Positions 1 to 8,819 of a stretch of DNA of 64,000 bases are shown one piece after another. The notes below the pieces were generated by a model. The model had not been told where the DNA came from, did not search any database, and saw only the letters and a program-made list of their open reading frames with translations. A program made the translations under genes and the position numbers. The stretch's first letter is position 1; the number at the start of each line of letters is the position of its first letter. This stretch comes from Hoylesella nanceiensis DSM 19126 = JCM 15639. Its GTDB lineage: Bacteria; Bacteroidota; Bacteroidia; Bacteroidales; Bacteroidaceae. The stretch spans positions 327,523-391,522 of the forward strand of contig NZ_KB904331.1 of the NCBI RefSeq assembly GCF_000379965.1, in the 5' to 3' direction.

Positions 1-43
1 CTTTTAATCGCATAACATCCACAACAACACCCTATACGCATTT

Positions 44-1207
44 ATGAAATACTATATTATCGTTGGAGAAGCATCGGGAGACCTACACGCCTCTCACCTA
101 ATGGCAGCCCTAAAAAAAGTAGATACCAATGCATCCTTTCGTTTTATTGGTGGAGATTTGATGATAAAAGAAGGCGGAGAATGTCTTCAACACTATCAAA
201 CCATGGCGTATATGGGCTTTGTTCCCGTGTTATTAAACCTTAGAACCATTCTAAACAACATGAAACAATGCAAAAAAGACATTGTTTCGTGGAACCCAGA
301 TGTCGTTATTTTGGTAGATTATCCAGGCTTTAACCTCAATATCGCAAAGTATTTAAAGAGCGAAACCAATATTCCTGCCTTCTATTACATCTCTCCTAAG
401 ATATGGGCGTGGAAAGAATGGCGCATAAAAGCCATTAAACGAGATATTGCCGAGCTGTTTTCTATCTTACCTTTCGAGGTTCCTTTCTTTGAAAAGAAGC
501 ACAACTACCCCATTCACTACGTTGGAAACCCCACCGCAGACGAAGTTCGTTTGTTTAAAAACAACTATCAAGAAGATTTCAATAGCTTTGTAACCGCCCA
601 CTCATTGCCCAACAACAAACCCATTATTGCATTACTTGCAGGCAGTAGAAAGCAAGAAATTAAAGACAATTTGCCTGCTATGATACAGGCAGCGAGTGCT
701 TTTACCGACTATCAAATGGTGCTTGCGGGTGCGCCTTCGATTGATAAAAGCTATTATTTACCCTTTATCGAGGGGCGCAATGTAACCCTAATAGAAAACA
801 GCACCTATGCACTTTTAAGTCATGCAACGGCTGCTTTGGTTACAAGTGGAACGGCAACACTCGAAACTGCCTTGTTTAATGTACCACAAGTGGTGTGTTA
901 TAAGACCCCAATTCCACCCGTCATTCGCTTTGCCTTCAATCACATCATCAAAGTGAAGTATATCTCTTTGGTGAATCTTATCCTCGACAAAGAAGCTGTT
1001 TCAGAGCTATTTGCCGACCGATTTGTGGTGAGTGATATTCAGAAAGAATTGCAATCTCTTTTAATTGGAGGCGATAAACGTGAGGAAATGCTCAACAATT
1101 ATGAGCAGTTGCACGCTATTTTGGGCAATGAAGTGGCACACGACAACGCCGCTCGCATTATGTTTAAGATTTTAAACGATAAGAAAAAGCAGAAAAAGGA
1201 AGAGTAA
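44..1207 (+). CDS. lpxB: Lipid-A-disaccharide synthase
   Basis: LpxB condenses UDP-2,3-diacylglucosamine with lipid X at the inner face of the cytoplasmic membrane to give the lipid A disaccharide. The 387-residue length is normal for the family. The N-terminal GEASGD motif (residues 8-13) is diagnostic. The GT-B fold signatures GNP (about 161-163), AGSRKQEI (about 199-206) and TSGTATLE (267-274, the UDP-sugar-binding C-terminal half) are all present. The ATG lies only 43 bases into the window, so any upstream operon partner is outside view. No clear terminator follows; a 678-bp non-coding gap with repeats separates it from the next gene. Confidence 0.96.
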   Translation: MKYYIIVGEASGDLHASHLMAALKKVDTNASFRFIGGDLMIKEGGECLQHYQTMAYMGFVPVLLNLRTILNNMKQCKKDIVSWNPDVVILVDYPGFNLNIAKYLKSETNIPAFYYISPKIWAWKEWRIKAIKRDIAELFSILPFEVPFFEKKHNYPIHYVGNPTADEVRLFKNNYQEDFNSFVTAHSLPNNKPIIALLAGSRKQEIKDNLPAMIQAASAFTDYQMVLAGAPSIDKSYYLPFIEGRNVTLIENSTYALLSHATAALVTSGTATLETALFNVPQVVCYKTPIPPVIRFAFNHIIKVKYISLVNLILDKEAVSELFADRFVVSDIQKELQSLLIGGDKREEMLNNYEQLHAILGNEVAHDNAARIMFKILNDKKKQKKEE

Positions 1208-1391
1208 AACCAGTATTTTTAGCTCTCATTTTAACACTTCTTTCACCCCCAACTCCACCAAAGAGTTAATTACTTTAAAACGCAAGGCAACATTCTTGCC
1301 CTGCTAACTCATTGTGTTCCTATTTCACTTCACATCGATTTGTTCTGAAAAAGAAAATCAGCATGCAAGCAACTCAACCTCAGAGAGTTAT

Positions 1392-1479
1392 AATTGCATT
1401 GAGTTTGCAATACAATCTCATTGAGTTTACATCATAAAAGCAGTGCTATTGCAATGCAAACTCTTATCTTTTACTCACA
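1392..1479 (+). repeat. 22-bp periodic repeat array 1
   Basis: Unit cores begin at 1392 (AATTGCATTG), 1414 (AATCTCATTG), 1436 (AAAAGCAGTG) and weakly 1458 (AAACTCTTAT), all exactly 22 bp apart. The core AAAAGCAWTG recurs at nine other arrays in this window. The array lies between two co-directional plus-strand genes, lpxB and cls. Confidence 0.75.
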
Positions 1480-1825
1480 TCTTTCAATCATCTCTCGCTA
1501 AAAAACAGCTCATCAGCCATCTAAAACCACGCTATTTCGCCCCTAAGTGCTGCACTTTTATTCGTTTATCCCCTCTCCTTTTTCATCTCAACACATCATT
1601 CTACAAAACAAAAGCAATGCTTTTACCTCACTTTCTCTTTCTTTTCTCTCACAAAACCAATCCAAGAGTCAAGCAAAATCAACAAAAAACATCTTTTTAC
1701 TCGCCAGTTCTTGTCATTCAAGAACAATATTCCTCAGTAAACAAACCTTAACAAAAGCAGACCAACACGCACGTCTTACGAACGAATATTATCAGCAAAA
1801 AACAACAAGGAAATTATTTTTTTTG

Positions 1826-1833
1826 TATATTTG
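1826..1833 (+). promoter_or_regulatory. -7 promoter element of cls
   Basis: TATATTTG matches the Bacteroidetes TAnnTTTG -7 element. It lies about 52 bases upstream of the cls start codon. Confidence 0.6.
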
Positions 1834-1885
1834 TGCTATCATTGTGCCCCAAATTGAAACCAACGAAGCACAGAAATAAATAAAG

Positions 1886-3310
1886 ATGACTTATATAAAC
1901 ATTCTTTTTTTATTATTCTACCTAAGCATTATCATTGCAACGATGATAACAATCATAATGGATAACAGACAACCAACCAAAACAATGGCGTGGATTTTGG
2001 TGCTTGTTTTCTTACCCATTGTTGGCTTTGTGCTATATATTTTCTTCGGACAGAACATCAGAAAAGAGCGATTTATAAGTCAACGAAGCCTCGACAAGCT
2101 ATCGAAGCAAACCATGTTCGAGTATATCGAACAACAAAACCTGCACCTTCCGCTCGCTCATTCGGCTTTAATACAATTCTTTCAAAGCCAAAATATGGCG
2201 TTTCCGTTTAAAGATAACGAAGCAGAAATATACACTTCGGGACACGATTTCATTTTGTCTTTATTAAAAGAGATAGGCTCTGCCCAGCATCATATTCATC
2301 TTGTGAGTTACATTTTTGAAGATGATGCGTTGGGATATCTCGTTGCCGACACCCTAATTGATAAGGCTCAACAAGGCGTTGAGGTGCGTTTGATATACGA
2401 CGATGTGGGTTGTTGGAAGGTGAAAAACAAGTTTTGGCAACGCATTCGCAATGGGGGTGTCGAGGTTTATGCCTTTATGCCTGTGCATTTCCCTGCCTTT
2501 ACAAGTAAAATGAACTATCGAAATCACCGCAAGCTGTGTGTTGTTGATGGCAAAACTGCCTTTATTGGCGGTATGAACATTGCTTTGCGCTACTTAAAAG
2601 GCACGAAAAAAATGCAGTGGAGAGACACTCATTTGAAAGTAGTTGGAGGTGGTGTTTATGGCATTCAGCGTGCGTTCTTAATTGATTGGTACTTCGTTTC
2701 GCAAACACTTCTCACCTCTTCGATTTATTATCCACCGCTTTCAAACGACATTAGCAACGAGTGTATAGCACAAGTGGTCACAGGTAGCCCTGTAAGTGTG
2801 TGGCCCGACATCATGCAAGGCTTTATTCGTATCATCTTAGAAGCCAAAAATTATGTTTATATTGAAACGCCTTACTTCCTTCCTACCGAGCCTTTTATGG
2901 CCGCAATAACGAATGCTGCGCTCTCAGGAGTTGATGTTCGACTACTCATTCCTGCACAATCTGATGCGCTCATCACATCTTTAGCTACTCATTCTTACAT
3001 CCCCGAGGCACTCGAAGCGGGTGTAAAAGTGTTCTTATATCAAAAGGGGTTCAACCATTCTAAATTGCTTGTATGCGACGATAGCTTATGCACTTGTGGC
3101 AGTACGAATATCGATTTCAGAAGTTTTGAGAACAACTTTGAATCGAACATCATTTTCTATGATTCGAAAATGGCTAAGAGAATGAAGGAGGTATTTATCG
3201 AAGACGAAAACAATAGTATTTTGGTGGTAGACTATATTGCCAATAAAAAGCGTTCGTTTGCCGTGCGCTTATGGGAATCTATCTTGCGTTTATTATCGCC
3301 ATTACTCTAA
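1886..3310 (+). CDS. cls: Cardiolipin synthase (phospholipase D superfamily)
   Basis: This enzyme makes cardiolipin from phosphatidylglycerol at the inner membrane. The first 60 residues form two hydrophobic segments followed by a basic stretch, as in bacterial ClsA-type proteins. Two PLD catalytic HxK(x4)D motifs are visible: H214-R-K216 with D221, and H391-S-K393 with D398. Each is followed by the usual GG or GSTN segment. The 474-residue length is typical. A good -7 box lies about 52 bases upstream and a strong hairpin terminator lies at 3403-3426. The neighbours are unrelated, so it is probably monocistronic. Confidence 0.93.
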   Translation: MTYINILFLLFYLSIIIATMITIIMDNRQPTKTMAWILVLVFLPIVGFVLYIFFGQNIRKERFISQRSLDKLSKQTMFEYIEQQNLHLPLAHSALIQFFQSQNMAFPFKDNEAEIYTSGHDFILSLLKEIGSAQHHIHLVSYIFEDDALGYLVADTLIDKAQQGVEVRLIYDDVGCWKVKNKFWQRIRNGGVEVYAFMPVHFPAFTSKMNYRNHRKLCVVDGKTAFIGGMNIALRYLKGTKKMQWRDTHLKVVGGGVYGIQRAFLIDWYFVSQTLLTSSIYYPPLSNDISNECIAQVVTGSPVSVWPDIMQGFIRIILEAKNYVYIETPYFLPTEPFMAAITNAALSGVDVRLLIPAQSDALITSLATHSYIPEALEAGVKVFLYQKGFNHSKLLVCDDSLCTCGSTNIDFRSFENNFESNIIFYDSKMAKRMKEVFIEDENNSILVVDYIANKKRSFAVRLWESILRLLSPLL

Positions 3311-3402
3311 TTCTTCTACGCAAAAATTGTTCTCTTTCAATCTAAATTCGCACACATAAAAAATGAAGGATAAAGCGTTTATGCCTTATCCTCTATCTGT
3401 TT

Positions 3403-3426
3403 AAAAGAGCTTTTCGTTGCTCTTTT
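3403..3426. terminator. Hairpin terminator between cls and rsmD
   Basis: AAAAGAGC, an 8-base loop and GCTCTTTT form a perfect stem with A and T tracts on either side. It can therefore stop transcription in both directions between the convergent cls and rsmD genes. A second hairpin (about 3366-3392) lies just before it. Confidence 0.75.
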
Positions 3427-3457
3427 CTATTTATCTCTAACGAAAAAGAATCTTGTT

Positions 3458-4003
3458 TTATTCTTTTGGCTTTGCTTTAAACAACGAAAAGTTAACGCTT
3501 CCGTATGCTCTTCGCTCTAAAAAACAAGGGTGTTCCTCAAAATGATTATGCTTTCCGTGTTCTAAAACAAAGATACCATCTTCGCTTAATATGTCTTTAT
3601 CTAAAACGATCTGAGGTATTTCTTCAAGATTTTTCAATGCATAAGGAGGGTCGGCAAATATCAAATCGAATGTTTCTCGGCACGATTTTAAATAGCGAAA
3701 CACATCTCCTCGAATCAAAGAGTAATTATCTGCGCCCAATTTATCAATACATTGACGAATAAAGGTGCAGTGATCACGATCTAACTCCAATCCAACAACA
3801 TACTGAGCTTCTCGAGATAACAACTCGATAGATATGCTTCCTGTTCCTGCAAACAAATCTAATGCTCTGCAATCTTCAAAATCTATATAACCATTTAGTA
3901 CGTTAAAGATATTCTCTTTGGCAAAATCTGTGGTGGGACGAGCCTTAAATGTTCTTGGAATATCAAAGTGACGACCTTTATATTTACCTGTAATTACTCT
4001 CAT
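3458..4003 (-). CDS. rsmD: 16S rRNA (guanine-966 N2)-methyltransferase
   Basis: RsmD methylates G966 of 16S rRNA in the small subunit using S-adenosylmethionine. The SAM-binding motif DLFAGTGS lies at residues 49-56 and the catalytic DPPY motif at 118-121. The N-terminal MRVITGKYKGR stretch is typical of the family, and the 181-residue length is normal. The start ATG lies two bases after the stop of the upstream DUF3822 gene, so the two are probably co-translated. This pairing recurs across Bacteroidetes. Confidence 0.95.
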   Translation of the reverse strand: MRVITGKYKGRHFDIPRTFKARPTTDFAKENIFNVLNGYIDFEDCRALDLFAGTGSISIELLSREAQYVVGLELDRDHCTFIRQCIDKLGADNYSLIRGDVFRYLKSCRETFDLIFADPPYALKNLEEIPQIVLDKDILSEDGIFVLEHGKHNHFEEHPCFLERRAYGSVNFSLFKAKPKE

Positions 4004-4004
4004 A

Positions 4005-4820
4005 TTAGCCTTTAGTGAATAGTGTAATTAAATCGAATGGCATTCCTTTTACTTGTGTTGCAGGGGCTCTATTGAACTCTGCTGTGGGGTTAATGGTGTA
4101 GACTTTATTGATATATCGATTGAGATTTTCGATATGCCACTCGTATTCTGGAATGTTTCCCATGATAAATAGCTCGTCGTTTGTGGCGTCGAAACCCAAC
4201 AATTTCCATACATGCATAATGTAATAAACAGCATCGTGGGGGTGAGAAACATCAAAACTATTGGTGAATTTAAATCTATTCTTATTGAAACAAAATACAT
4301 CTACCTTCTTATCATGAAAGCAAGCGTAGAGCTTTTGATGATGTCCTGAGAAGCTTCTTCTATGCATATATTTCCAAACGGGTTGCATAATGGGCATGAA
4401 ACGCACGTTAGGAATGTTGTCGGTGAGCACCATTTTAAGGTCTTTACTAATGCCAAACAAGGCAACGGCATTGGTTTCGGGCATGATATAATGCAGAGTT
4501 TCGATGTTATCGCAGTCTGTTAGGACATACTTATACATATTTTCGGCCTCTTCCTCAACGAATTCTTCAACAGGAACCATCACAACTGGAGCGTCAACAA
4601 ACACTTGTGCCTTTTGAAACTTGCGCAATAATAAACCGTTTTCCTTAAATGCTTCACGCAAGTTGGCTGCCATTGAGATGCCACTTCGAACGGTATAAGG
4701 TTCGAAAAGTATACGATGTTCGGTCTGAAGGTCGTTTACTGCAAATGAAAGTGTTTGCTTTCCTATTCGGAAAACAAGCGGTAATTGCTTTGACAAAGAA
4801 TGGAATTCTGTTTCTTGCAT
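4005..4820 (-). CDS. DUF3822 family protein
   Basis: This is a 271-residue soluble protein of a Bacteroidetes-restricted family with no established function. It has no signal peptide or membrane segment. The sequence pattern (N-terminal strand-rich half, then acidic EEFVEEEAENMY at about 88-99, then a second similar half) fits the DUF3822 family, for which I recall an actin/ASKHA-like fold; that structural point is recollection and not visible here. Its stop is adjacent to the rsmD start, consistent with an operon, so a link to ribosome maturation is possible but is only guilt by association. Confidence 0.85.
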   Translation of the reverse strand: MQETEFHSLSKQLPLVFRIGKQTLSFAVNDLQTEHRILFEPYTVRSGISMAANLREAFKENGLLLRKFQKAQVFVDAPVVMVPVEEFVEEEAENMYKYVLTDCDNIETLHYIMPETNAVALFGISKDLKMVLTDNIPNVRFMPIMQPVWKYMHRRSFSGHHQKLYACFHDKKVDVFCFNKNRFKFTNSFDVSHPHDAVYYIMHVWKLLGFDATNDELFIMGNIPEYEWHIENLNRYINKVYTINPTAEFNRAPATQVKGMPFDLITLFTKG

Positions 4821-4904
4821 CGGTTTATTATATAATAAGAAAAATGTACTTCTACTCTATTTCGGGATAAAACAAATAGGAATATTGGTCTTTTGGCTAC
4901 TCAA

Positions 4905-5066
4905 TTAGGGCTGAGTGGCGGGTTCAATCGGTTGCTCTTGCTGTGCTTTTGTGGCTCCTTTGTCTGTCGATGAGCCTCCCATTGCATTTCGAATACTTAA
5001 ATAACACAATATAACTAATGCAAGAACACAAAGCGTTAAGATATAATTCTGATTGATTTTAAGCAT
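4905..5066 (-). CDS. Small single-pass membrane protein
   Basis: This 53-residue protein starts MLKINQNYILTL, has one transmembrane helix (about residues 8-27) and ends in a Gln/Pro-rich tail. Similar tiny membrane proteins occur upstream of DUF3822-rsmD loci in Bacteroidales, which supports it being real. I chose the internal ATG at 5066: the 25 extra upstream codons lack protein character, and the helix starts close to this Met as expected. A minus-strand -7 box (5180-5187) would give a leader of about 108 bases. Function is unknown. Confidence 0.6.
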   Translation of the reverse strand: MLKINQNYILTLCVLALVILCYLSIRNAMGGSSTDKGATKAQQEQPIEPATQP

Positions 5067-5084
5067 TGTTCTACCTATTTTTTC

Positions 5085-5092
5085 TATCTTTG
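5085..5092 (+). promoter_or_regulatory. -7 promoter element of the RecD-like helicase gene
   Basis: TATCTTTG is a perfect -7 element reading rightward, about 115 bases before the helicase start. It lies to the left of the leftward promoter at 5180-5187, so the two transcripts would overlap in antisense. Confidence 0.6.
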
Positions 5093-5133
5093 CAATACCT
5101 AAAGAAACATCGTTTTGAGCACAATAGCAAAAC

Positions 5134-5143
5134 AAAAGCATTG
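5134..5143 (+). repeat. Isolated 22-bp-family repeat core
   Basis: AAAAGCATTG matches the repeat core. It sits in the right arm of a small inverted repeat, CAATAGCAA / TTGCTATTG. Confidence 0.45.
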
Positions 5144-5179
5144 CTATTGGTTCTTTTTTGTGTTCTAAAGGTGCAACTG

Positions 5180-5187
5180 CAAAAGTA
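5180..5187 (-). promoter_or_regulatory. Leftward -7 element for the small membrane protein / DUF3822 / rsmD cluster
   Basis: On the minus strand this reads TACTTTTG, matching TAnnTTTG. It is the nearest candidate promoter for the minus-strand cluster ending in rsmD. Confidence 0.5.
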
Positions 5188-5208
5188 CAAAATACTTTTT
5201 AATAATCG

Positions 5209-6642
5209 ATGATAGTAGACGAAATAACATATCAAATCGAGTCTTTCATAGGCTTTTCTCCCACAAACGACCAACATAATGCAGCCCTTTCGTTTGCTCA
5301 TTTCTTAACAGAAGGAGCGCAAAACAGCATTATGATTATCAAAGGAAGTGCAGGAACGGGAAAGACTTCATTAGCTTCTGCTATCGTAAAATCGCTTACT
5401 TCATTAAAACAAAAGGTAGTTTTAATGGCTCCAACGGGTCGAGCTGCAAAGGTTTTCTCTATCAATAGTGGTACAACGGCATTCACTATTCACCGCAAGA
5501 TCTATCGACAAAAGACCTTTGCAGGCTTAGATACGACCTTTAATCTTAACGATAACCTTCATAAAGATACGCTTTTCATTGTCGATGAGGCTTCGATGAT
5601 ATCTAATTCTTCGTCTTTTACCTCTACATTCGGTAGTGGTTGCCTTTTAGAAGATTTGCTGTCGTATGTTTATAACGGCGTTAATTGTCGCCTTTTGCTT
5701 ATTGGTGACAACGCACAGTTACCGCCAATAGGTGAAGAAACATCGCCTGCATTAACCAAAGAGGTGATTGAACGGTTCTCATTTTATGTGTATGAGAGTG
5801 AATTGAACGAGGTTTTAAGACAAAATAAGGATAGTGGTATATTATGGAATGCCAACATTATTCGCACAATGATTGACGAATTGGCATACGGCGAGTTGCC
5901 TATTATGAAGCTAAAGCAATTTAGTGACATTGAAGTGGTGTATGGAGACGAACTCATTGAGTGCCTCAATAACAGCTATAAGCAGGTGGGTGTTGATGAA
6001 ACTATGGTGATTACACGCTCTAATGCTCGTGCTAAAATATACAATTTAGGCACTAGGAATAAGGTATTCGACTATGAAGAGGAACTGAATTCGGGCGACA
6101 TTCTCATGGTAGTAAAGAACAATTACTATTGGACTGAGCAGGCTAAAGCTCCTATTAGCTTTCTTGCTAATGGCGATAGAGCCATCGTTCGCAGGGTAAG
6201 AAACAAGAGAGAGCTATATGGTTTGCACTTTGCTGATGTGCTATTGCAGTTCCCTGACTATGATAATTATGAGCTTTACACTACCATTATACTTGATACT
6301 CTGCTCTCAGATACGGCTGCTTTGAGTAAAGAACAAAACGAAATGCTCTATAAAGGCTTGTTAGAAGACTATCAAGATGTTAGCGTTAAGACTGAAAAAA
6401 TGAAGCAAATAAGGAGCGATGCCTATTTCAATGCCTTACAAGTGAAATACTCTTATGCCATAACATGCCACAAAGCACAGGGCGGGCAGTGGGCTCATGT
6501 GTACATAGATCAAGGCTTTTTAACCGAAGATATGCTCAATCAAGACTATTATCACTGGCTATATACGGCCTTAACTCGTGCCTCTGAGAAGGTATATTTA
6601 GTGAATTGGAATAAGAAATACACTGATTTACCTGAAGATTAA
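5209..6642 (+). CDS. RecD-like ATP-dependent DNA helicase (SF1)
   Basis: This 477-residue AAA_30/UvrD_C_2-type helicase carries Walker A GSAGTGKT (residues 46-53), motif Ia-like APTGRAAK (74-81), Walker B DEAS (126-129) and C-terminal motif V-like TCHKAQG (about 420-426), followed by YTALTRA motif VI. This is the RecD/Dda-like superfamily 1 layout, short and without RecB or RecC neighbours. Related stand-alone proteins are common in Bacteroidetes and are annotated as RecD-like or AAA helicases. The role is probably in DNA repair or replication-fork processing; the exact substrate is not deducible. The leader is long (about 110 bases) and overlaps the leader of the divergent cluster. Confidence 0.88.
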   Translation: MIVDEITYQIESFIGFSPTNDQHNAALSFAHFLTEGAQNSIMIIKGSAGTGKTSLASAIVKSLTSLKQKVVLMAPTGRAAKVFSINSGTTAFTIHRKIYRQKTFAGLDTTFNLNDNLHKDTLFIVDEASMISNSSSFTSTFGSGCLLEDLLSYVYNGVNCRLLLIGDNAQLPPIGEETSPALTKEVIERFSFYVYESELNEVLRQNKDSGILWNANIIRTMIDELAYGELPIMKLKQFSDIEVVYGDELIECLNNSYKQVGVDETMVITRSNARAKIYNLGTRNKVFDYEEELNSGDILMVVKNNYYWTEQAKAPISFLANGDRAIVRRVRNKRELYGLHFADVLLQFPDYDNYELYTTIILDTLLSDTAALSKEQNEMLYKGLLEDYQDVSVKTEKMKQIRSDAYFNALQVKYSYAITCHKAQGGQWAHVYIDQGFLTEDMLNQDYYHWLYTALTRASEKVYLVNWNKKYTDLPED

Positions 6643-6659
6643 ACGCACCTTTGCAATGC

Positions 6660-6669
6660 AAAAGCACTT
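6660..6669 (+). repeat. Isolated repeat core at the dnaG 3' end
   Basis: AAAAGCACTT matches the 22-bp-family core with one or two changes. It abuts the dnaG stop codon in the short gap between the convergent helicase and dnaG genes. Confidence 0.3.
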
Positions 6670-8642
6670 TATCTAATGATGTTATTGCCTCGTTGTTGAG
6701 CCAATTCGTTGCGCTTTTGCTGTGTATCTCTAAAGTCTTTCATCAACGAAGCCATTCTTTCTGGAGTGTTATTAGGCTGTGTTATCTCCATTTTTATTTG
6801 TTGCAAGCGACGCTCAAGCAGGTCGAAATGGAAGTCTAACAATAGGTGTAACACCTCATTTCTTAGCTTTTCTGTTTCCTTTTCCATTCGAGCCTCATCG
6901 CTAACATTCTGCTTTCCAGTGCTTTCTTCTTTCTGTTCACGAATGTATTGATACTTATCTAAGATCAATTCAGTAGCCAACTGACTTATTTCAATATCGT
7001 TATGATGAATGAAATACTGCTCTGCAGAGAAGTTATTGTCTCGCAAATGCTCCAAAGTTTCATTTAAAACACGATTATAAATCTCCACACTAAAGCGCAA
7101 ATTCTCTGCTGATAGACTGTAATTAATCCACTCTGCCACCGTAAGATTAATGAGATTGCCCTCTTCATCTTCAATATCTCGATAGATAATAAAGTCTCCA
7201 TGACGGATAATTACCTGCATTAACATGGTTTCTACCTTAGGAATTGAAGGATTATTGATATACTTCTGTGTGGTAGCACTTGCCGAATTAGCTTGCTGAG
7301 CCTCTGCATTAGGCGTTTTATTCATGCGGTCTTGCGCCTCACGAATAAACTTATTCATTGTGTTTATCAATGTGCTTTCGGCAATATTCAATCGCTGTGC
7401 ACAGTCGTGAATATAGGTATCACGAAGTATTTGATTAGGAACTACGGCAATACTTTGTACTATTGAGTTGATAGCTTCAGACCTTTTAGCTGGGTCGGTC
7501 ACGCCATTGAGCATCAAGTTGGTTTTAAATTGAATGAAATCCACTTGATGATCTTCTATATATTGCCTAAAATCAGCCGACGAATGCTTACGTGCAAAGC
7601 TGTCAGGGTCGTCTCCATCGGGTAAAACAAGCACCTTAATGTTCATTCCTTCGGCAAGAATCATGTCCGTTCCACGTAGTGCTGCGTGGATACCTGCAGC
7701 GTCTCCGTCATATAAAAGGGTGATATTTGAGGTGAAACGGTGCAGCATTCGAATTTGATGTACGCTCAAAGCAGTACCCGAATTCGCCACAACATTCTCT
7801 ATTCCACATTGATGCATAGATATAACATCGGTGTATCCTTCCACCATATACACCCTGTCTTCTCTCGAAATAGCCTTCTTTGCCTGATAAATACCATATA
7901 AAAGCTGATCTTTATGGTATATTTCTGAGTCGGGAGAGTTCACATATTTCTGCGCAACTCCTTTGGTTCTCGAGTCTAATAAGCGTCCTCCAAAACCCAC
8001 AATCTTTCCACTTACACTCAACCAAGGGAATATTACACGACCAGCATACCTGTCAATGTATTCCGATCTATCGTTTTTATAGCATATTCCAGTTTTTAAT
8101 AAGAAGTCGAGTTGATAGCCTTTGGCTTGCGCTTCACGTGCTAATTGATGTCGATCTTGCACATCATAGCCCAAATGAAACTTCGAAATGATGTCATCTC
8201 TAAAGCCTCTTGAGCGGAAATACTGCAATCCTATTGAGTTTCCGCCTTCACTTTCGAGTAGGATTTGCTTGAAATAGTCTGCCGCCCACTCATTAACTAT
8301 AAACATACTGTCACGCTCACTCTGTTCTTGTCGCTCCTTATCGGTTAGCTCTCGCTCTTTAATTTCGATATTATATTTGCGTGCTAACCATCTAAGTGCC
8401 TCAACATAGGTCATCTGTTCGTGCTCCATTATGAAGTTAATGGGCGTTCCTCCACGTCCACAACTAAAGCAATGGCATATTCCTCTCGATGGAGATACGA
8501 AGAAAGAGGGTGTTCTTTCGTTGTGAAAAGGACACAAACCTTTATAATTTGCACCACTTCTTCGAAGCGAAACAAACTCTGAAACGACATCAACTATATT
8601 GGCAGCGTCTTTTATTTTCTCAACAGTAAGTCTATCAATCAT
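6669..8642 (-). CDS. dnaG: DNA primase DnaG
   Basis: DnaG makes RNA primers for replication. From the start chosen here the protein has 657 residues. A CHC2 zinc finger (C37, H40, C58, C61) is followed by the RNA-polymerase/TOPRIM core, with VEGYTDV and DGDAAG acidic motifs in the middle third, and a C-terminal helicase-interaction region rich in charged helices. I chose the ATG at 8642 (MIDRLTVEKIKDAANI) because family members begin there; 26 extra in-frame codons upstream look non-coding and contain the promoter. The -7 box TATCTTTG ends only 5 bases before this ATG, so the mRNA may be leaderless or nearly so. Confidence 0.96.
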   Translation of the reverse strand: MIDRLTVEKIKDAANIVDVVSEFVSLRRSGANYKGLCPFHNERTPSFFVSPSRGICHCFSCGRGGTPINFIMEHEQMTYVEALRWLARKYNIEIKERELTDKERQEQSERDSMFIVNEWAADYFKQILLESEGGNSIGLQYFRSRGFRDDIISKFHLGYDVQDRHQLAREAQAKGYQLDFLLKTGICYKNDRSEYIDRYAGRVIFPWLSVSGKIVGFGGRLLDSRTKGVAQKYVNSPDSEIYHKDQLLYGIYQAKKAISREDRVYMVEGYTDVISMHQCGIENVVANSGTALSVHQIRMLHRFTSNITLLYDGDAAGIHAALRGTDMILAEGMNIKVLVLPDGDDPDSFARKHSSADFRQYIEDHQVDFIQFKTNLMLNGVTDPAKRSEAINSIVQSIAVVPNQILRDTYIHDCAQRLNIAESTLINTMNKFIREAQDRMNKTPNAEAQQANSASATTQKYINNPSIPKVETMLMQVIIRHGDFIIYRDIEDEEGNLINLTVAEWINYSLSAENLRFSVEIYNRVLNETLEHLRDNNFSAEQYFIHHNDIEISQLATELILDKYQYIREQKEESTGKQNVSDEARMEKETEKLRNEVLHLLLDFHFDLLERRLQQIKMEITQPNNTPERMASLMKDFRDTQQKRNELAQQRGNNIIR

Positions 8643-8647
8643 ACTTG

Positions 8648-8655
8648 CAAAGATA
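8648..8655 (-). promoter_or_regulatory. -7 element of dnaG
   Basis: The minus strand reads TATCTTTG, five bases before the dnaG ATG. Transcription would begin at or next to the start codon. Confidence 0.6.
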
Positions 8656-8787
8656 CTATTTTTTTGAAGATTTGCCCACAAAAGCATGCTTTTTAAAATC
8701 GAAGAATCCCTTTTCATCACGCTTTTTACCGCCTTTCTTTTATAAAAAATTAAACTATCAAAAACATAACTTTTTATACTTTTCTTG

Positions 8788-8795
8788 TAATTTTG
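8788..8795 (+). promoter_or_regulatory. -7 element of ddh
   Basis: TAATTTTG matches the Bacteroidetes -7 consensus, 25 bases before the first possible ddh ATG. Confidence 0.55.
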
Positions 8796-8819
8796 TGCTC
8801 ATAAAACTTAAAAAACGAA

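Larger units (their letters stand above)
1208..1885. other. Non-coding gap between lpxB and cls
   Basis: This stretch is AT-rich and holds no convincing gene. It contains a 22-bp repeat array (1392-1479), an isolated repeat core AAAAGCAATG at 1610-1619, and the cls promoter near its right end. Two overlapping open frames across it translate mostly repeat and low-complexity sequence. Confidence 0.6.

Noticed and set aside
1-20. Possible 3' end of an upstream gene (CTT TTA ATC GCA TAA)
   Set aside because: Five codons are too few to support a call, although surE often precedes lpxB in this order.
1443-1879. Two overlapping open frames of 100-110 codons between lpxB and cls
   Set aside because: They translate the 22-bp repeat and low-complexity T/C-rich DNA, and the cls promoter lies inside one of them.
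8643-8720. Upstream start codon giving a 683-residue DnaG
   Set aside because: The extra 26 residues are not family-like and the best promoter lies within them.
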